NCBI RefSeq assembly: GCF_040529335.1
Contig: NZ_CP159534.1
Coordinates: 4,836,001-4,900,000, forward strand
DNA from: Streptomyces sp. HUAS MG91
Lineage (GTDB): Bacteria > Actinomycetota > Actinomycetes > Streptomycetales > Streptomycetaceae
Direction: 5' to 3'
Length of the DNA: 64,000 nucleotides
Below the pieces are notes generated by a model. That model was not told the origin of the DNA and did not search any database. It saw nothing but the letters and a program-made list of their open reading frames with translations. Positions 25,593-34,064 of the stretch are shown one piece after another. Position 1 is the stretch's first letter, and each line of letters opens with the position of its first letter. Made by a program: the position numbers and the translations under genes.

Positions 25593-26570
25593 TCAGCCCA
25601 CCGTGATCGCGTCCAGCTTCCCCCGCAGATACACGTGCGAGTCCACCGGCTCGTACGCCACCGTGCCCTTCGGCGCGGGCAGCGGTGACACCGTCGTGGC
25701 CGGGTCGCACTCGTAGAAGTAGACGAGCGACATCAGCTCCTCGGCGGGCGCGTCCGCCGGTGGCGGCAGCACCCGGTGGCGGCCCGAGCGCCAGCGGTCG
25801 CCGGTCCAGCGGGCCATCAGGTCGCCGATGTTGATGGTGAACGCCTCCGGGTCGAACGGCGCGTCCTCCCAGCCACCTTCGTCGGTGAACACCTGGAGGC
25901 CGCCCCGGCCCGCCTGCCGGTCCAGGACCGTGACCGTGCCGAAGTCGGTGTGCGGGCCGATCCGGAACTGGCCCGGCTCCGGCTCCCCGACGACCTCCGT
26001 GCCCGGATACCAGTTGATGTTGAAGCCCCAGGTGGGCCGCGAGGTGTGCCGGGTGAAGAAGTCCGCGGGCTCGTCCAGCGCCACCGCCAGCAGTTCGAGG
26101 AGCTGATCGGAGAGCGTCCGCATCGCGTCCAGGTACGTCTCCACCAGCGCGCGCAGCTCGGGCGCCTCGGCCGGGAACACGTTCGCGCCGGACCACTCGG
26201 CGGCGATCGCCGGGTCGTCGAACGCGGTGTCCGTGGCGAAGGAGATCGACTCCTTCAGGTCGGGCGGGGTCTCGGTGCCCTCGGAGTAGCCGTTCGCCTC
26301 GGCGCCCGGCCCGAGCCAGCCGCGCCCGCCGACCTGCACCGCGTACGGCTCCTTCACGGCGGGCGGCAGCCGGAAGAAGGCGCGGGCCGCCTCCCGGATC
26401 CGCGACCGCAGCCCCGGGTCGACACCGTGCCCGGTGACCAGCAGGAAGCCGGCGGTGCGCAGGGCCTCGTCGACGGTGGCGGCGATCGCGGCGCGGGCCG
26501 CCGGATCGCCGGACAGCCACGGCCGGAGATCGATGGTGGGGATGCGGGGCGCGTCCTGCGGTGAGGTCAT
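25593..26570 (-). CDS. 2-oxoglutarate/Fe(II)-dependent (isopenicillin N synthase family) oxygenase
   Basis: The product is 325 residues from the ATG at 26570. IPTIDLRPWLSGD and GFLLVTGHGVD form the DIOX_N region. The jelly-roll core carries the iron ligands H207 and D209 in RIGPHTDFGTVTVL and H265 in RSGRHRV. The usual Arg of the RxS co-substrate motif is not seen: the aligned stretch reads EELMSLVYF, with Leu279 at the Arg position and Ser281 kept. The gene is divergent from a PucR regulator and adjacent to cytosine permease/deaminase genes. A nucleobase-modifying role like that of fungal thymine hydroxylase is therefore an attractive inference, not shown. Confidence 0.85.
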   Translation of the reverse strand: MTSPQDAPRIPTIDLRPWLSGDPAARAAIAATVDEALRTAGFLLVTGHGVDPGLRSRIREAARAFFRLPPAVKEPYAVQVGGRGWLGPGAEANGYSEGTETPPDLKESISFATDTAFDDPAIAAEWSGANVFPAEAPELRALVETYLDAMRTLSDQLLELLAVALDEPADFFTRHTSRPTWGFNINWYPGTEVVGEPEPGQFRIGPHTDFGTVTVLDRQAGRGGLQVFTDEGGWEDAPFDPEAFTINIGDLMARWTGDRWRSGRHRVLPPPADAPAEELMSLVYFYECDPATTVSPLPAPKGTVAYEPVDSHVYLRGKLDAITVG

Positions 26571-26669
26571 GCGTCCACTCTCGGGCCACGGAAACACCGG
26601 GGCAACGTGCGCCCCGTACTCTCCGGGCAGTCCCCACCCCGACGGAATGTCTGCCCCCGGGAGGCCCGT

Positions 26670-27935
26670 GTGCCCGCTCTCACGCTCCGCGAGATCCTGG
26701 CCCTCGACGGCGTCGCCGCCGCCTCCCCCGAACTCCTCGCCGGACAGGACGCGCTGGACCGGCCGGTGCGCTGGGTGCACGCCAGCGAGGTCTACGAGGG
26801 CGCGGGCTTCCTGGACGGCGGCGAACTGCTGCTCACCAACGGCTTCGCGTTCCTCGGCGCCGACGCGGGAGCACTGCGCCGGTACGTGCGCGAGCTGGCC
26901 GCCCGCGGCGTCGCCGGGCTCGCCGTGGAGGTCGGGCGGTCCCTGGAGCGGATGCCCGCCGACGTCGTGGCCGCCGCCCGCGAGCTGGGGTTCCCGCTGA
27001 TCGCGCTGCGCCGCGTCGTGCCGTTCGTGCGCATCGCGGAGGCCGCCAACCGGGCCATCGTCACCCACGGCCTCACCGCCCGCGCGCTGCCCGTGGCACG
27101 CACCGTCGACCACGGCGCCGCGCTGCTCGCCGACCTCGCCGACGGGCAGGCCCTCAACGGGCCCGAGGTCGCGGCCCGTTCTGCGCTCGCCGGGTTCCGG
27201 CCCGGCCCCGGCGCGCGGCTCGTCGGCGTCTGCGCGCACGGCCCGCGGGCCGCCGCCCTCGCCGCCGTCGACCGGGTCGCGGGCCGCCGCGGGCTGCGCG
27301 CCGCGTTCCCCGGCGACGTGCTCGCGCTGCTCGTGCCGCCGCCGGGGCGGGACGCGGTCCGTGTCGTGCGGGACGCCTTCCGCACGGCGGCCGGCCCGGG
27401 GCTCACCATCGCCGTCGGGCACGCCGTGGGCGCGGACGACGGCTGGCCGCGCTGGAGCGACACCCTCCGTGCGGCCCGTACGACGCTGGAGCTGGCGCTG
27501 ACCGTGCCCGCGGCCGAACCGGCTTATGGCGACGGCCCGTTGGTGACCTCGGCGCGGGCCCTCGTCCTGGAGCGGGAGCTGACCCGGGGCGGCGTCGAGG
27601 CCAACCGGGAACGCCTCACCCGGCTCGTCGACCAGGTCCTCGGGCCGCTCCTCGCCTGGGAGGCCCTGCACGGCAGCGACCTCGTCCGCACCCTGGAGGT
27701 GCATCTGAGGCACGGGTGCAGCCCGACGCGGACGGCCGCCCTGCTGCACATCGGGCGGCAGTCCCTGTACCAGCGCCTGGAGCGGATCGAGTCGCTGCTC
27801 GGCATCGAGGTCGGCGACCCGGAACTGCTCGGCGAACTGCTGGCCGCCGCGTGCGCGGTCCGGGTCGTGGGGGCGCGGGCGGCTCAGGGCTCCAGCGAGC
27901 GCCAGATCCTGTCGGGCAGGACCCGGGCCGCCTGA
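26670..27935 (+). CDS. PucR family transcriptional regulator
   Basis: The product is 421 residues from a GTG at 26670 with GGGAGG five bases upstream. The N-terminal PucR domain (LTLREILALDGVAAASPELLAGQDALDRPVRWVHASEV and GGELLLTNGFAF) is clear. The C-terminal HTH_30 domain reads DLVRTLEVHLRHGCSPTRTAALLHIGRQSLYQRLERIESLLGI. PucR proteins control purine or other nitrogen-compound catabolism in response to small ligands. It is divergent from the oxygenase gene across 99 bases and probably controls it. The last 52 bases overlap, tail to tail, the end of the TetR gene. Confidence 0.92.
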   Translation: MPALTLREILALDGVAAASPELLAGQDALDRPVRWVHASEVYEGAGFLDGGELLLTNGFAFLGADAGALRRYVRELAARGVAGLAVEVGRSLERMPADVVAAARELGFPLIALRRVVPFVRIAEAANRAIVTHGLTARALPVARTVDHGAALLADLADGQALNGPEVAARSALAGFRPGPGARLVGVCAHGPRAAALAAVDRVAGRRGLRAAFPGDVLALLVPPPGRDAVRVVRDAFRTAAGPGLTIAVGHAVGADDGWPRWSDTLRAARTTLELALTVPAAEPAYGDGPLVTSARALVLERELTRGGVEANRERLTRLVDQVLGPLLAWEALHGSDLVRTLEVHLRHGCSPTRTAALLHIGRQSLYQRLERIESLLGIEVGDPELLGELLAAACAVRVVGARAAQGSSERQILSGRTRAA

Positions 27936-28474
27936 TCGAGGTCGACGTCGCCGACCGACAGCCAGCGCCGCGCGACGCCGACGACCGGCCCGAGCGTCAT
28001 GCTCTCGATCAACGGGGCGGGAAGGGCGGCGAGTTCACCCGAGGCCACGTGCCGCTCCAGCCAGGCCGCCACCGGCGAGAGCCGCGCCTCCTGGCTGTCC
28101 CGCAGCTGCCGGGCCTGCACCATGGTCAGCCGGTCCGCGTAGGAGGAGTGCAACAGCCGCGCGGCGTCCGGGTGTTCGCCCACGAAGGCGAGATAGGCCC
28201 GGACGGCCGCGCGGATGCCGGTGCGCGCCGTGCGGGAGCGGGCCAGGGCCGTGCTCACGTCGTCGAGCAGCTTGCCGAGCCAGCGCAGCAGCAGCGCGCT
28301 CATCAGCCCGTCGACGCTGCCGAAGTGGTGGTACAGGCTGCCCGGGCTCACGCCGCTCGACGTCGTGAGGGCCTGGACGGTCACACCGCTCTCGCCCGCC
28401 TCGGCATACACGGCGAGGGCCGTGTCGAGAAGGCGCTCGACCGTCTCCGCGCCACGTCGTTGCTTGGGACTCAT
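27884..28474 (-). CDS. TetR family transcriptional regulator
   Basis: The product is 196 residues from the ATG at 28474. The N-terminal helix-turn-helix is evident: ETVERLLDTALAVYAEAGESGVTVQALTTSSGVSPGSLYHHFGSVDGLMSALL. The C-terminal ligand domain is not recognisable. It lies 183 bases downstream of an NCS1 permease on the same strand, so it may be the last gene of the nucleobase operon or have its own promoter in that gap. It could repress the permease/deaminase genes. Confidence 0.9.
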   Translation of the reverse strand: MSPKQRRGAETVERLLDTALAVYAEAGESGVTVQALTTSSGVSPGSLYHHFGSVDGLMSALLLRWLGKLLDDVSTALARSRTARTGIRAAVRAYLAFVGEHPDAARLLHSSYADRLTMVQARQLRDSQEARLSPVAAWLERHVASGELAALPAPLIESMTLGPVVGVARRWLSVGDVDLDQAARVLPDRIWRSLEP

Positions 28475-28657
28475 GGTGACAGTCAGCGTAAAGCACCATG
28501 TCACCGAAGGGTTTCCGGATGTGTTTCTAAAGTGAATATCTAGAAAGGGACTCCAGTTTCGGGGCGTACTGAGTCACACTGATCGTGACGAAGAGCGGGC
28601 CAGGGGCGATCCTGGCCGGGGCCGTCGAGCGGCGCGGGGGACCGTTCGGCGGCCCGT

Positions 28658-30082
28658 TCACGCGGAAGCCGCCCGCGGACCGGCCGTCCGGGCGGCGAGC
28701 ACCCGGCGAGCGGCCGCGTAGACCGCCGCGCTGACCGCGAAACCGACGACGCAGGTCACGTCCCCGAGGCCGGGCCACTTGTCCGCCGCCCAGCCCACGA
28801 ACTTCTCTTGGTGGGAGAAGAGCGGCACGGAGACGGCGGCGCCGGTCAGCAGCGCGGCGAAGCCCGGCCAGTTGGTGAAGGACGGGTCGGTGAGCCGCCC
28901 GGCGAGCTCGGCGTGGGCGACCGTGCGCATCCGCCACCGCTCCACCATCACGACGCCCAGCCAGGGCCCGATCCAGTACGCGATCACCAGCAGGAACGCC
29001 TCGTAGGCGGCGCCCGCGTCGGCGAGCGACGCCCAGGCCGCCGCCGTGCCGGCGAGCCCCGAGATCACCACGAGCGTCGAGCGGCCGAGCCAGGAGGGCA
29101 GCCGCAGGCCGAGCGAGGTGACGGACATGGCGGAGGAGTAGATGTTGAGGGCGTTGGCGGAGACGCCGCCCAGGATGATGGCGAGCAGCGTCAAGTTCCC
29201 CAGCCAGTCGGGCAGATGGCCGGTGAAGGCGCCGGTCGGCGTCGCCCCCTCGGGCGCCGCGATCGTCGCCGACGCGACCCCGATCATGCCGACCGCGTAC
29301 ACGGAGACGAAGAGGCCGAGCGCCGGATAGAGCGCGGTCTTCCAGCGGGAGGCGGTGGCGGGCAGATAGCGCGAGTAGTCGGCGGCGTTGGGGTTCCACC
29401 CGGCCGCGTACCCCCACGCCGAACTGAACGCGAGCAGGAACCCGCCGAGGCCGCCGCCGGAACCGCCGCCCGAGAAGTCGGCCTTGCCGAACGTCCAGAC
29501 GCCCGCGAGCAGGAAGACCACCGCGAGCACGGGCAGCGCGTACCGCTCGAAGGCGTGCACGAAGTTGTGGCCGATGAAGCCGATGGCGATCTCCGCCGCG
29601 ACCACGAGGAGCAGGGAGGGCAGCGGGCGCAGCCCGGTCAGGGAGTTCAGCGCGAAGGCGGCGCTGACGCTGTTCACCGCGAACCAGCCGACCCCCGCCA
29701 CGATCGCGTTGACCGTGCTCGGCAGCAGATTGCCGCGCCGCCCGAACGCGAACCGGCCGATCGCCATCTGCGGCACCCCGAACCGGGGCCCGTCCAGGCT
29801 CAGCACCCCGTGGGTGAGGGCGCCGACGGCGGTGCCGAGCAGCAGGGCCGCGGCTGCCTGCCAGAAGCTCAGGCCGAAGAAGAGGACGGAGATCACGCCG
29901 ATGTAGACGGTCGCGAACTCGATGTTGGGAGAGGCCCACGTCCAGATCAACTGCCGTGGACTTCCGTGCCGTTCGGCCGCGGGGATCGGCTCGGAACCGG
30001 CCGTCTCGACGGCGATGACCTTGTCGCCGTACGCGGGCGGGGCGGCCGGAGCGGTGTCTGTGCTGGTGGAGGCGGTCGTCAT
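28658..30082 (-). CDS. NCS1 family cytosine/purine permease (copy 1)
   Basis: The product is 474 residues from the ATG at 30082, with about twelve membrane helices. NCS1 features include SPRQLIWTWASPNIEFATVYIG at helix 1, LSLDGPRFGVPQMAIGRFAFGRRGNLLPS, GVGWFAVNSV, GWNPNAADYSRYLP and AYWIGPWLGVVMVERW. Members carry cytosine, purines, allantoin, uracil or hydantoins with a cation. A close paralogue lies 570 bases upstream beyond a cytosine-deaminase-like gene, and both permeases probably feed that enzyme. A gap of 103 bases separates it from the deaminase gene, with no obvious terminator. Confidence 0.92.
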   Translation of the reverse strand: MTTASTSTDTAPAAPPAYGDKVIAVETAGSEPIPAAERHGSPRQLIWTWASPNIEFATVYIGVISVLFFGLSFWQAAAALLLGTAVGALTHGVLSLDGPRFGVPQMAIGRFAFGRRGNLLPSTVNAIVAGVGWFAVNSVSAAFALNSLTGLRPLPSLLLVVAAEIAIGFIGHNFVHAFERYALPVLAVVFLLAGVWTFGKADFSGGGSGGGLGGFLLAFSSAWGYAAGWNPNAADYSRYLPATASRWKTALYPALGLFVSVYAVGMIGVASATIAAPEGATPTGAFTGHLPDWLGNLTLLAIILGGVSANALNIYSSAMSVTSLGLRLPSWLGRSTLVVISGLAGTAAAWASLADAGAAYEAFLLVIAYWIGPWLGVVMVERWRMRTVAHAELAGRLTDPSFTNWPGFAALLTGAAVSVPLFSHQEKFVGWAADKWPGLGDVTCVVGFAVSAAVYAAARRVLAARTAGPRAASA

Positions 30083-30185
30083 GCCCCCTGAGTGTCCGGT
30101 GGCGGACGCGCCGCGCACAGGGGCGCACTGTCCGCTTCCGGGGGTGCGGCGGCGTACAGGATGTACGCCGCCGCGCGATCGGCGG

Positions 30186-30635
30186 TTACTCGCCGATGTC
30201 CTCGTTCCACAGCTCCGGCTTCGCCGCGATGAAGTCCTCCATCATGCCCACGCACTCGGGGTCGTCCAGCAGCACGATCTCGACGCCGTGCTCGGCCAGC
30301 CAGTCGTGCCCGCCGTGGAAGGTGCGCGCCTCTCCGACGATCACCCGCGAGATGCCGAACTGCCGCACCAGGCCCGAGCAGTACCAGCACGGCGAGAGCG
30401 TGGTGACCATGGTCGTGCCCTTGTACGAGCGCTGCCGCCCGGCGTTGCGGAACGCGTCGGTCTCCCCGTGCACGGACGGGTCGGCGTCCTGCACCCGGCG
30501 GTTGTGGCCGCGGCCGAGGACGGTGCCGTCGGCGGAGTAGAGCGCGGCACCGATCGGGATGCCGCCCTCGGCGAGACCGGCCTTGGCCTCCTCGACGGCG
30601 GTGGCGAGCCAGGTGCGGGCGAGATCGAGATCCAT
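30186..30635 (-). CDS. Cytosine deaminase of the yeast Fcy1 type
   Basis: The product is 149 residues of the zinc-dependent cytidine/deoxycytidylate deaminase superfamily. The zinc site is H56-x-E58 in VHGETDAF and C83/C86 in TLSPCWYCSG. Beyond the general fold, it shares features I recall from yeast cytosine deaminase: EGGIPIGAAL, GRGHNRRVQ, VGEARTFHGG, and the C-terminal ELWNEDIGE, where yeast has a near-identical ending with the base-contacting Asp (here D146). Deamination of cytosine to uracil is thus likelier than guanine or tRNA adenosine deamination. It sits between two NCS1 permeases, with a 15-base gap from the upstream one, making a compact uptake-and-deamination operon. Confidence 0.85.
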   Translation of the reverse strand: MDLDLARTWLATAVEEAKAGLAEGGIPIGAALYSADGTVLGRGHNRRVQDADPSVHGETDAFRNAGRQRSYKGTTMVTTLSPCWYCSGLVRQFGISRVIVGEARTFHGGHDWLAEHGVEIVLLDDPECVGMMEDFIAAKPELWNEDIGE

Positions 30636-30650
30636 GACGTACGAGCCTTT

Positions 30651-32039
30651 CTACGCGGGGGAGTTGCTACGGTCGCGCCGCCTGAGCAGCGCGTACAGGA
30701 CGGCGCCGAGCACGAACCCGACCGGGCAGGTCAGGTCGCCGACGCCGGGCCACTGGGCGGGCACCCAGCCGACGAACAGGGTCTGGTTGGAGAACAGCGG
30801 CACGGACACGGCGACACCGGCGAGCAGCGCGATCAGTCCGGCGGCATGGGTGAACGTACGGTCCTGGAGGCGGTCGGCGAGCGCCGTGTCGGGCAGGACG
30901 CGCAGCAGGTGCTCCATCAGGACGACGCCGAGCCAGGGCGCGATCCAGTACGCGATGACGAGCAGGAAGTTCTCGAAGGCGTGCCCGGCGTCGGCGAGCG
31001 AGGCCCAGCCGGCGGCGGTGCCGAACGCGCCGACGACGGCGACCAGGGCCGCCCGGTTCAGCCACCGCGGCAGCTTCAGGTCGAGGGAGGACAGCGAGAC
31101 GGCCGCCGAGTAGACGTTCAGGGTGGCCGCCGCCATCGCGCCCAGGATGATCGCGACGAGGGTGAGCTTTCCGAGCCAGTCCGGGAGCTGCCCGGTGAAG
31201 GCGTCGGTGGGGGAGGCGCCGGCGGGCGCGACGAGCGTGGCGGAGGCCGCGCCGATCACGGAGACGACGGAGACCGAGACGAACAGGCCGAGCCCCGCGT
31301 ACCAGGCGGTGGCCCGGTGCGAGGTGGACTCGGGGAGGTAGCGGGCGTAGTCGGCGGCGCACGGGTTCCAGCCCGCGGTGAAGCCGAAGCAGGCGGAGAA
31401 GGCGAGCATGAACCCGCCGAAGCCGCCGCCGGAGCCCGAGCCCGACAGATCGGCGTCCAGGAAGATCCACACCCCGGCGAGCAGGAAGATCGCGCAGAGG
31501 ACGGGGAAGGCGTACTTCTCGAAGCGGTGCACCAGGTCGTGGCCGACGTAGCCGATGACGACCTCGAGCACGACGAGGATCAGCAGGCTCGGCAGCGGGG
31601 GGAGCCCGGTCAGCGAGTTCAGGGCGAAGGCGCCGCCGACGGTGTTCACGGCGAACCAGCCGACCCCGGCGACGAACGCGTTCACCGCGGACGGCAGCGC
31701 GTTGCCCCGGAACCCGAAGGACAGCCGTCCGATCACCATCTGCGGGACCCCGAACCGCGGTCCGTCCGTCGACAGGACTCCGTGCGCCAGCGAGCCGAGC
31801 CCGGCGCCGAGCACCAGGGCGGCGACGGCCGGCCAGAAGCCCAGGCCGAACGCGGAGACGGAGAGCACCCCGATGAACACGGTGGCGAAGCCGACCTGGG
31901 GCGAGGCCCAGGTCCACAGCAGCTGGCGGGGCGAGCCGTGCCGGCGCTCGGGCGGCACGGGGTCGGCCCCGTGCTCCTCCACGGCTATCAGCTTCTCGGG
32001 CGGCGCGCTCTGGTCGGGGACATGCGGGGATCTGGACAT
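30651..32039 (-). CDS. NCS1 family cytosine/purine permease (copy 2)
   Basis: The product is 462 residues with about twelve membrane helices. It is collinear with copy 1 throughout, sharing SPRQLLWTWASPQVGFATVFIG, STDGPRFGVPQMVIGRLSFGFRGNALPS, FAVNTVGGAFALNSLTGLPPLPSLL and GWNPCAADYARYLPE, so the two arose by duplication. Differences cluster in the N-terminus and in some helices, which may reflect different substrates. It is the first gene of the leftward permease-deaminase-permease(-TetR) unit. Confidence 0.92.
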   Translation of the reverse strand: MSRSPHVPDQSAPPEKLIAVEEHGADPVPPERRHGSPRQLLWTWASPQVGFATVFIGVLSVSAFGLGFWPAVAALVLGAGLGSLAHGVLSTDGPRFGVPQMVIGRLSFGFRGNALPSAVNAFVAGVGWFAVNTVGGAFALNSLTGLPPLPSLLILVVLEVVIGYVGHDLVHRFEKYAFPVLCAIFLLAGVWIFLDADLSGSGSGGGFGGFMLAFSACFGFTAGWNPCAADYARYLPESTSHRATAWYAGLGLFVSVSVVSVIGAASATLVAPAGASPTDAFTGQLPDWLGKLTLVAIILGAMAAATLNVYSAAVSLSSLDLKLPRWLNRAALVAVVGAFGTAAGWASLADAGHAFENFLLVIAYWIAPWLGVVLMEHLLRVLPDTALADRLQDRTFTHAAGLIALLAGVAVSVPLFSNQTLFVGWVPAQWPGVGDLTCPVGFVLGAVLYALLRRRDRSNSPA

Positions 32040-32128
32040 GGGCCTTTACGGGGGCGAGGTGCGGAGGAGGGGGTTCCTCTTCCAGTGTGCGGGATGCCCC
32101 GGCCGCGCCGTACCGGCCCCCGGCGGCG

Positions 32129-32515
32129 TCAGTCCTTGGGGCCCTGCTCGCCCTCGCGGCGCCGCAGCTCCTCCTCGCGGCGGCGCAGATCGGCCTCCCA
32201 GTCCTTGAGCAGCGCCTCGTCCTTCTTGTTGTCCTCCCGCAGGGAGGCGAGGAACTCGGGGTTGTCGTCGGGGGCGACGTACTGGGTGCGGTGGTTGCGG
32301 TGCCACTCAGAAGGGGTGCGGCCGCCCTGCGGGGGCGTGCGCTGCTTGCCCGCGGCCAGCCAGACGATCGGCCCGACGATCCAGAACAGCAGGATGATGA
32401 AGACCCAGGCGATCTTCGGGAGGTGCTTCGCCTCGTCCTCGGGCGTGTTCAGGCAGTCGATGAACGCGTAGATCGTCAGGGCCAGCGGGATCAGAAACAT
32501 CAGGACCCGGAGCAT
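32129..32515 (-). CDS. PLDc_N-domain small membrane protein
   Basis: The product is 128 residues from the ATG at 32515. Two hydrophobic segments (LRVLMFLIPLALTIYAFIDCL and AWVFIILLFWIVGPIVWLAAG) frame a DEAKHLPK loop. This is the phospholipase D-nuclease N-terminal domain that occurs alone in many actinobacterial proteins and carries no nuclease activity itself. The C-terminal half is soluble and ends in a charged Arg/Glu helix (DLRRREEELRRREGEQ), probably a coiled coil. It is divergent from the mqnL gene over 88 bases. Its role is unknown. Confidence 0.88.
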   Translation of the reverse strand: MLRVLMFLIPLALTIYAFIDCLNTPEDEAKHLPKIAWVFIILLFWIVGPIVWLAAGKQRTPPQGGRTPSEWHRNHRTQYVAPDDNPEFLASLREDNKKDEALLKDWEADLRRREEELRRREGEQGPKD

Positions 32516-32603
32516 GGTGTGCGCTTCCCCCAAGATGCGATGAGGGGCCCATGCGGCCCCCCGGTGACCGGGCCAGGGTAGCGGTTGCCGGATACTGGAC
32601 GGC

Positions 32604-34064
32604 ATGGCTTACGACGATCTTCGCTCCCTGCTCCGGGCGCTGGAGCGCGAGGGCGACCTGCAGCGCATCAAGGCCGAGGTCGACCCGTACTTGGAGGTCG
32701 GTGAGATCGTCGACCGGGTGAACAAGGCCGGCGGCCCGGCCCTGCTCTTCGAGAACGTGAAGGGCTCCTCGATGCCCCTCGCGATGAATGTCTACGGCAC
32801 CGACCGCAGGCTGCTGAAGGCGCTCGGCCTGAAGTCGTACGACGACATCAGCGACAAGATCGGCGGTCTGCTCAAGCCCGAGCTGCCGCAGGGCTTCGGC
32901 GGGATGCGGGAGGCGTTCGGCAAGCTCGGCGCGATGACGCACGTACCGCCGAAGAAGGTGAAGTCCGGCGACGCGCCCGTCCAGGAGGTCGTCCTCACCG
33001 GCGACGACGTGGACCTCGACACGCTCCCGGCGCTGTTCACCTGGCCCGAGGACGGCGGCTCCTTCTTCAATCTGGGGCTGACCCACACCAAGGACCCCGA
33101 GTCCGGCGTGCGCAACCTCGGCCTGTACCGCCTCCAGCGCCACGACAAGCGCACCATCGGCATGCACTGGCAGATCCACAAGGACAGCCGCAACCACTAC
33201 CAGGTGGCCGCCAAGCGGGGCGAGAAGCTGCCCGTCGCGATCGCCTTCGGCTGTCCGCCCGCCGTGACGTACGCCTCCACGGCGCCGCTGCCCGGTGACA
33301 TCGACGAGTACCTGCTCGCCGGGTTCATCCAGGGCAAGCGCGTCGAGATGGTCGACTGCAAGACCGTCCCGCTCCAGGTCCCGGCCAACGCCGAGGTCGT
33401 CATCGAGGGCTGGCTGGAGCCGGGCGAGATGCTGCCGGAGGGCCCCTTCGGCGACCACACCGGGTTCTACACCCCGCAGGAGCCGTTCCCCGCGCTGACG
33501 ATCGACTGCGTGACGATGCGGCGGCGCCCGCTGCTCCAGTCCATCGTCGTCGGCCGCCCGCCGACCGAGGACGGCCCCCTCGGCCGCGCCACCGAGCGCT
33601 TCTTCCTGCCGCTGCTCAAGGTGATCGTCCCGGACATCGTGGACTACCACCTGCCCGAGTCCGGCGGCTTCCACAACTGCGCGATCGTCTCGATCGACAA
33701 GAAGTACCCCAAGCACGCGCAGAAGGTGATGAGCGCCGTCTGGGGCGCGCACATGATGTCGCTGACCAAGCTGATCGTCGTCGTCGACTCCGATTGCGAT
33801 GTCCACGATCTTCATGAAGTCTCGTGGCGGGCCCTGGGCAACACGGACTACGCCCGCGACCTGATGATCACCGAAGGACCCGTCGACCACCTCGACCACG
33901 CCTCCTACCAGCAGTTCTGGGGCGGCAAGGCCGGGATCGACGCGACGAGGAAGTGGCCCGAGGAGGGCTACACGCGGGACGGGGGCTGGCCCGAGATGGT
34001 CGTCTCCGACCCCCGGACGGCGGCGCTCGTCGACCGCCGCTGGAAGGAGTACGGACTCAAGTGA
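32604..34064 (+). CDS. mqnL: Menaquinone biosynthesis UbiD-family decarboxylase
   Basis: The product is 486 residues, typical of UbiD enzymes that use prenylated FMN. Features include YDDLRSLLRALEREGDLQRI, GPALLFENVKGSSMPLAMNVYGTDRR, the IGMHWQIHKDSRNHYQ block, the acidic catalytic region (EPGEMLPEGPFGDHTGFYTPQEP, with the E-x-D-type residues) and MSLTKLIVVVDSDCDVHDL. Next to a UbiA prenyltransferase and near UbiX and mqnE, it should decarboxylate the prenylated 1,4-dihydroxy-6-naphthoate of the futalosine pathway, the role given to MqnL. The stop overlaps the prenyltransferase start (GTGA). Confidence 0.92.
   Translation: MAYDDLRSLLRALEREGDLQRIKAEVDPYLEVGEIVDRVNKAGGPALLFENVKGSSMPLAMNVYGTDRRLLKALGLKSYDDISDKIGGLLKPELPQGFGGMREAFGKLGAMTHVPPKKVKSGDAPVQEVVLTGDDVDLDTLPALFTWPEDGGSFFNLGLTHTKDPESGVRNLGLYRLQRHDKRTIGMHWQIHKDSRNHYQVAAKRGEKLPVAIAFGCPPAVTYASTAPLPGDIDEYLLAGFIQGKRVEMVDCKTVPLQVPANAEVVIEGWLEPGEMLPEGPFGDHTGFYTPQEPFPALTIDCVTMRRRPLLQSIVVGRPPTEDGPLGRATERFFLPLLKVIVPDIVDYHLPESGGFHNCAIVSIDKKYPKHAQKVMSAVWGAHMMSLTKLIVVVDSDCDVHDLHEVSWRALGNTDYARDLMITEGPVDHLDHASYQQFWGGKAGIDATRKWPEEGYTRDGGWPEMVVSDPRTAALVDRRWKEYGLK

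Noticed and set aside
26571..27749. Upstream extension of the 2OG oxygenase frame through the PucR gene
   Set aside because: It is antisense to PucR, and the ATG at 26570 directly precedes the DIOX_N motif.
32516..33899. Leftward frame of about 530 codons opposite mqnL
   Set aside because: It is antisense shadow of a strong UbiD-family gene and has no domain.
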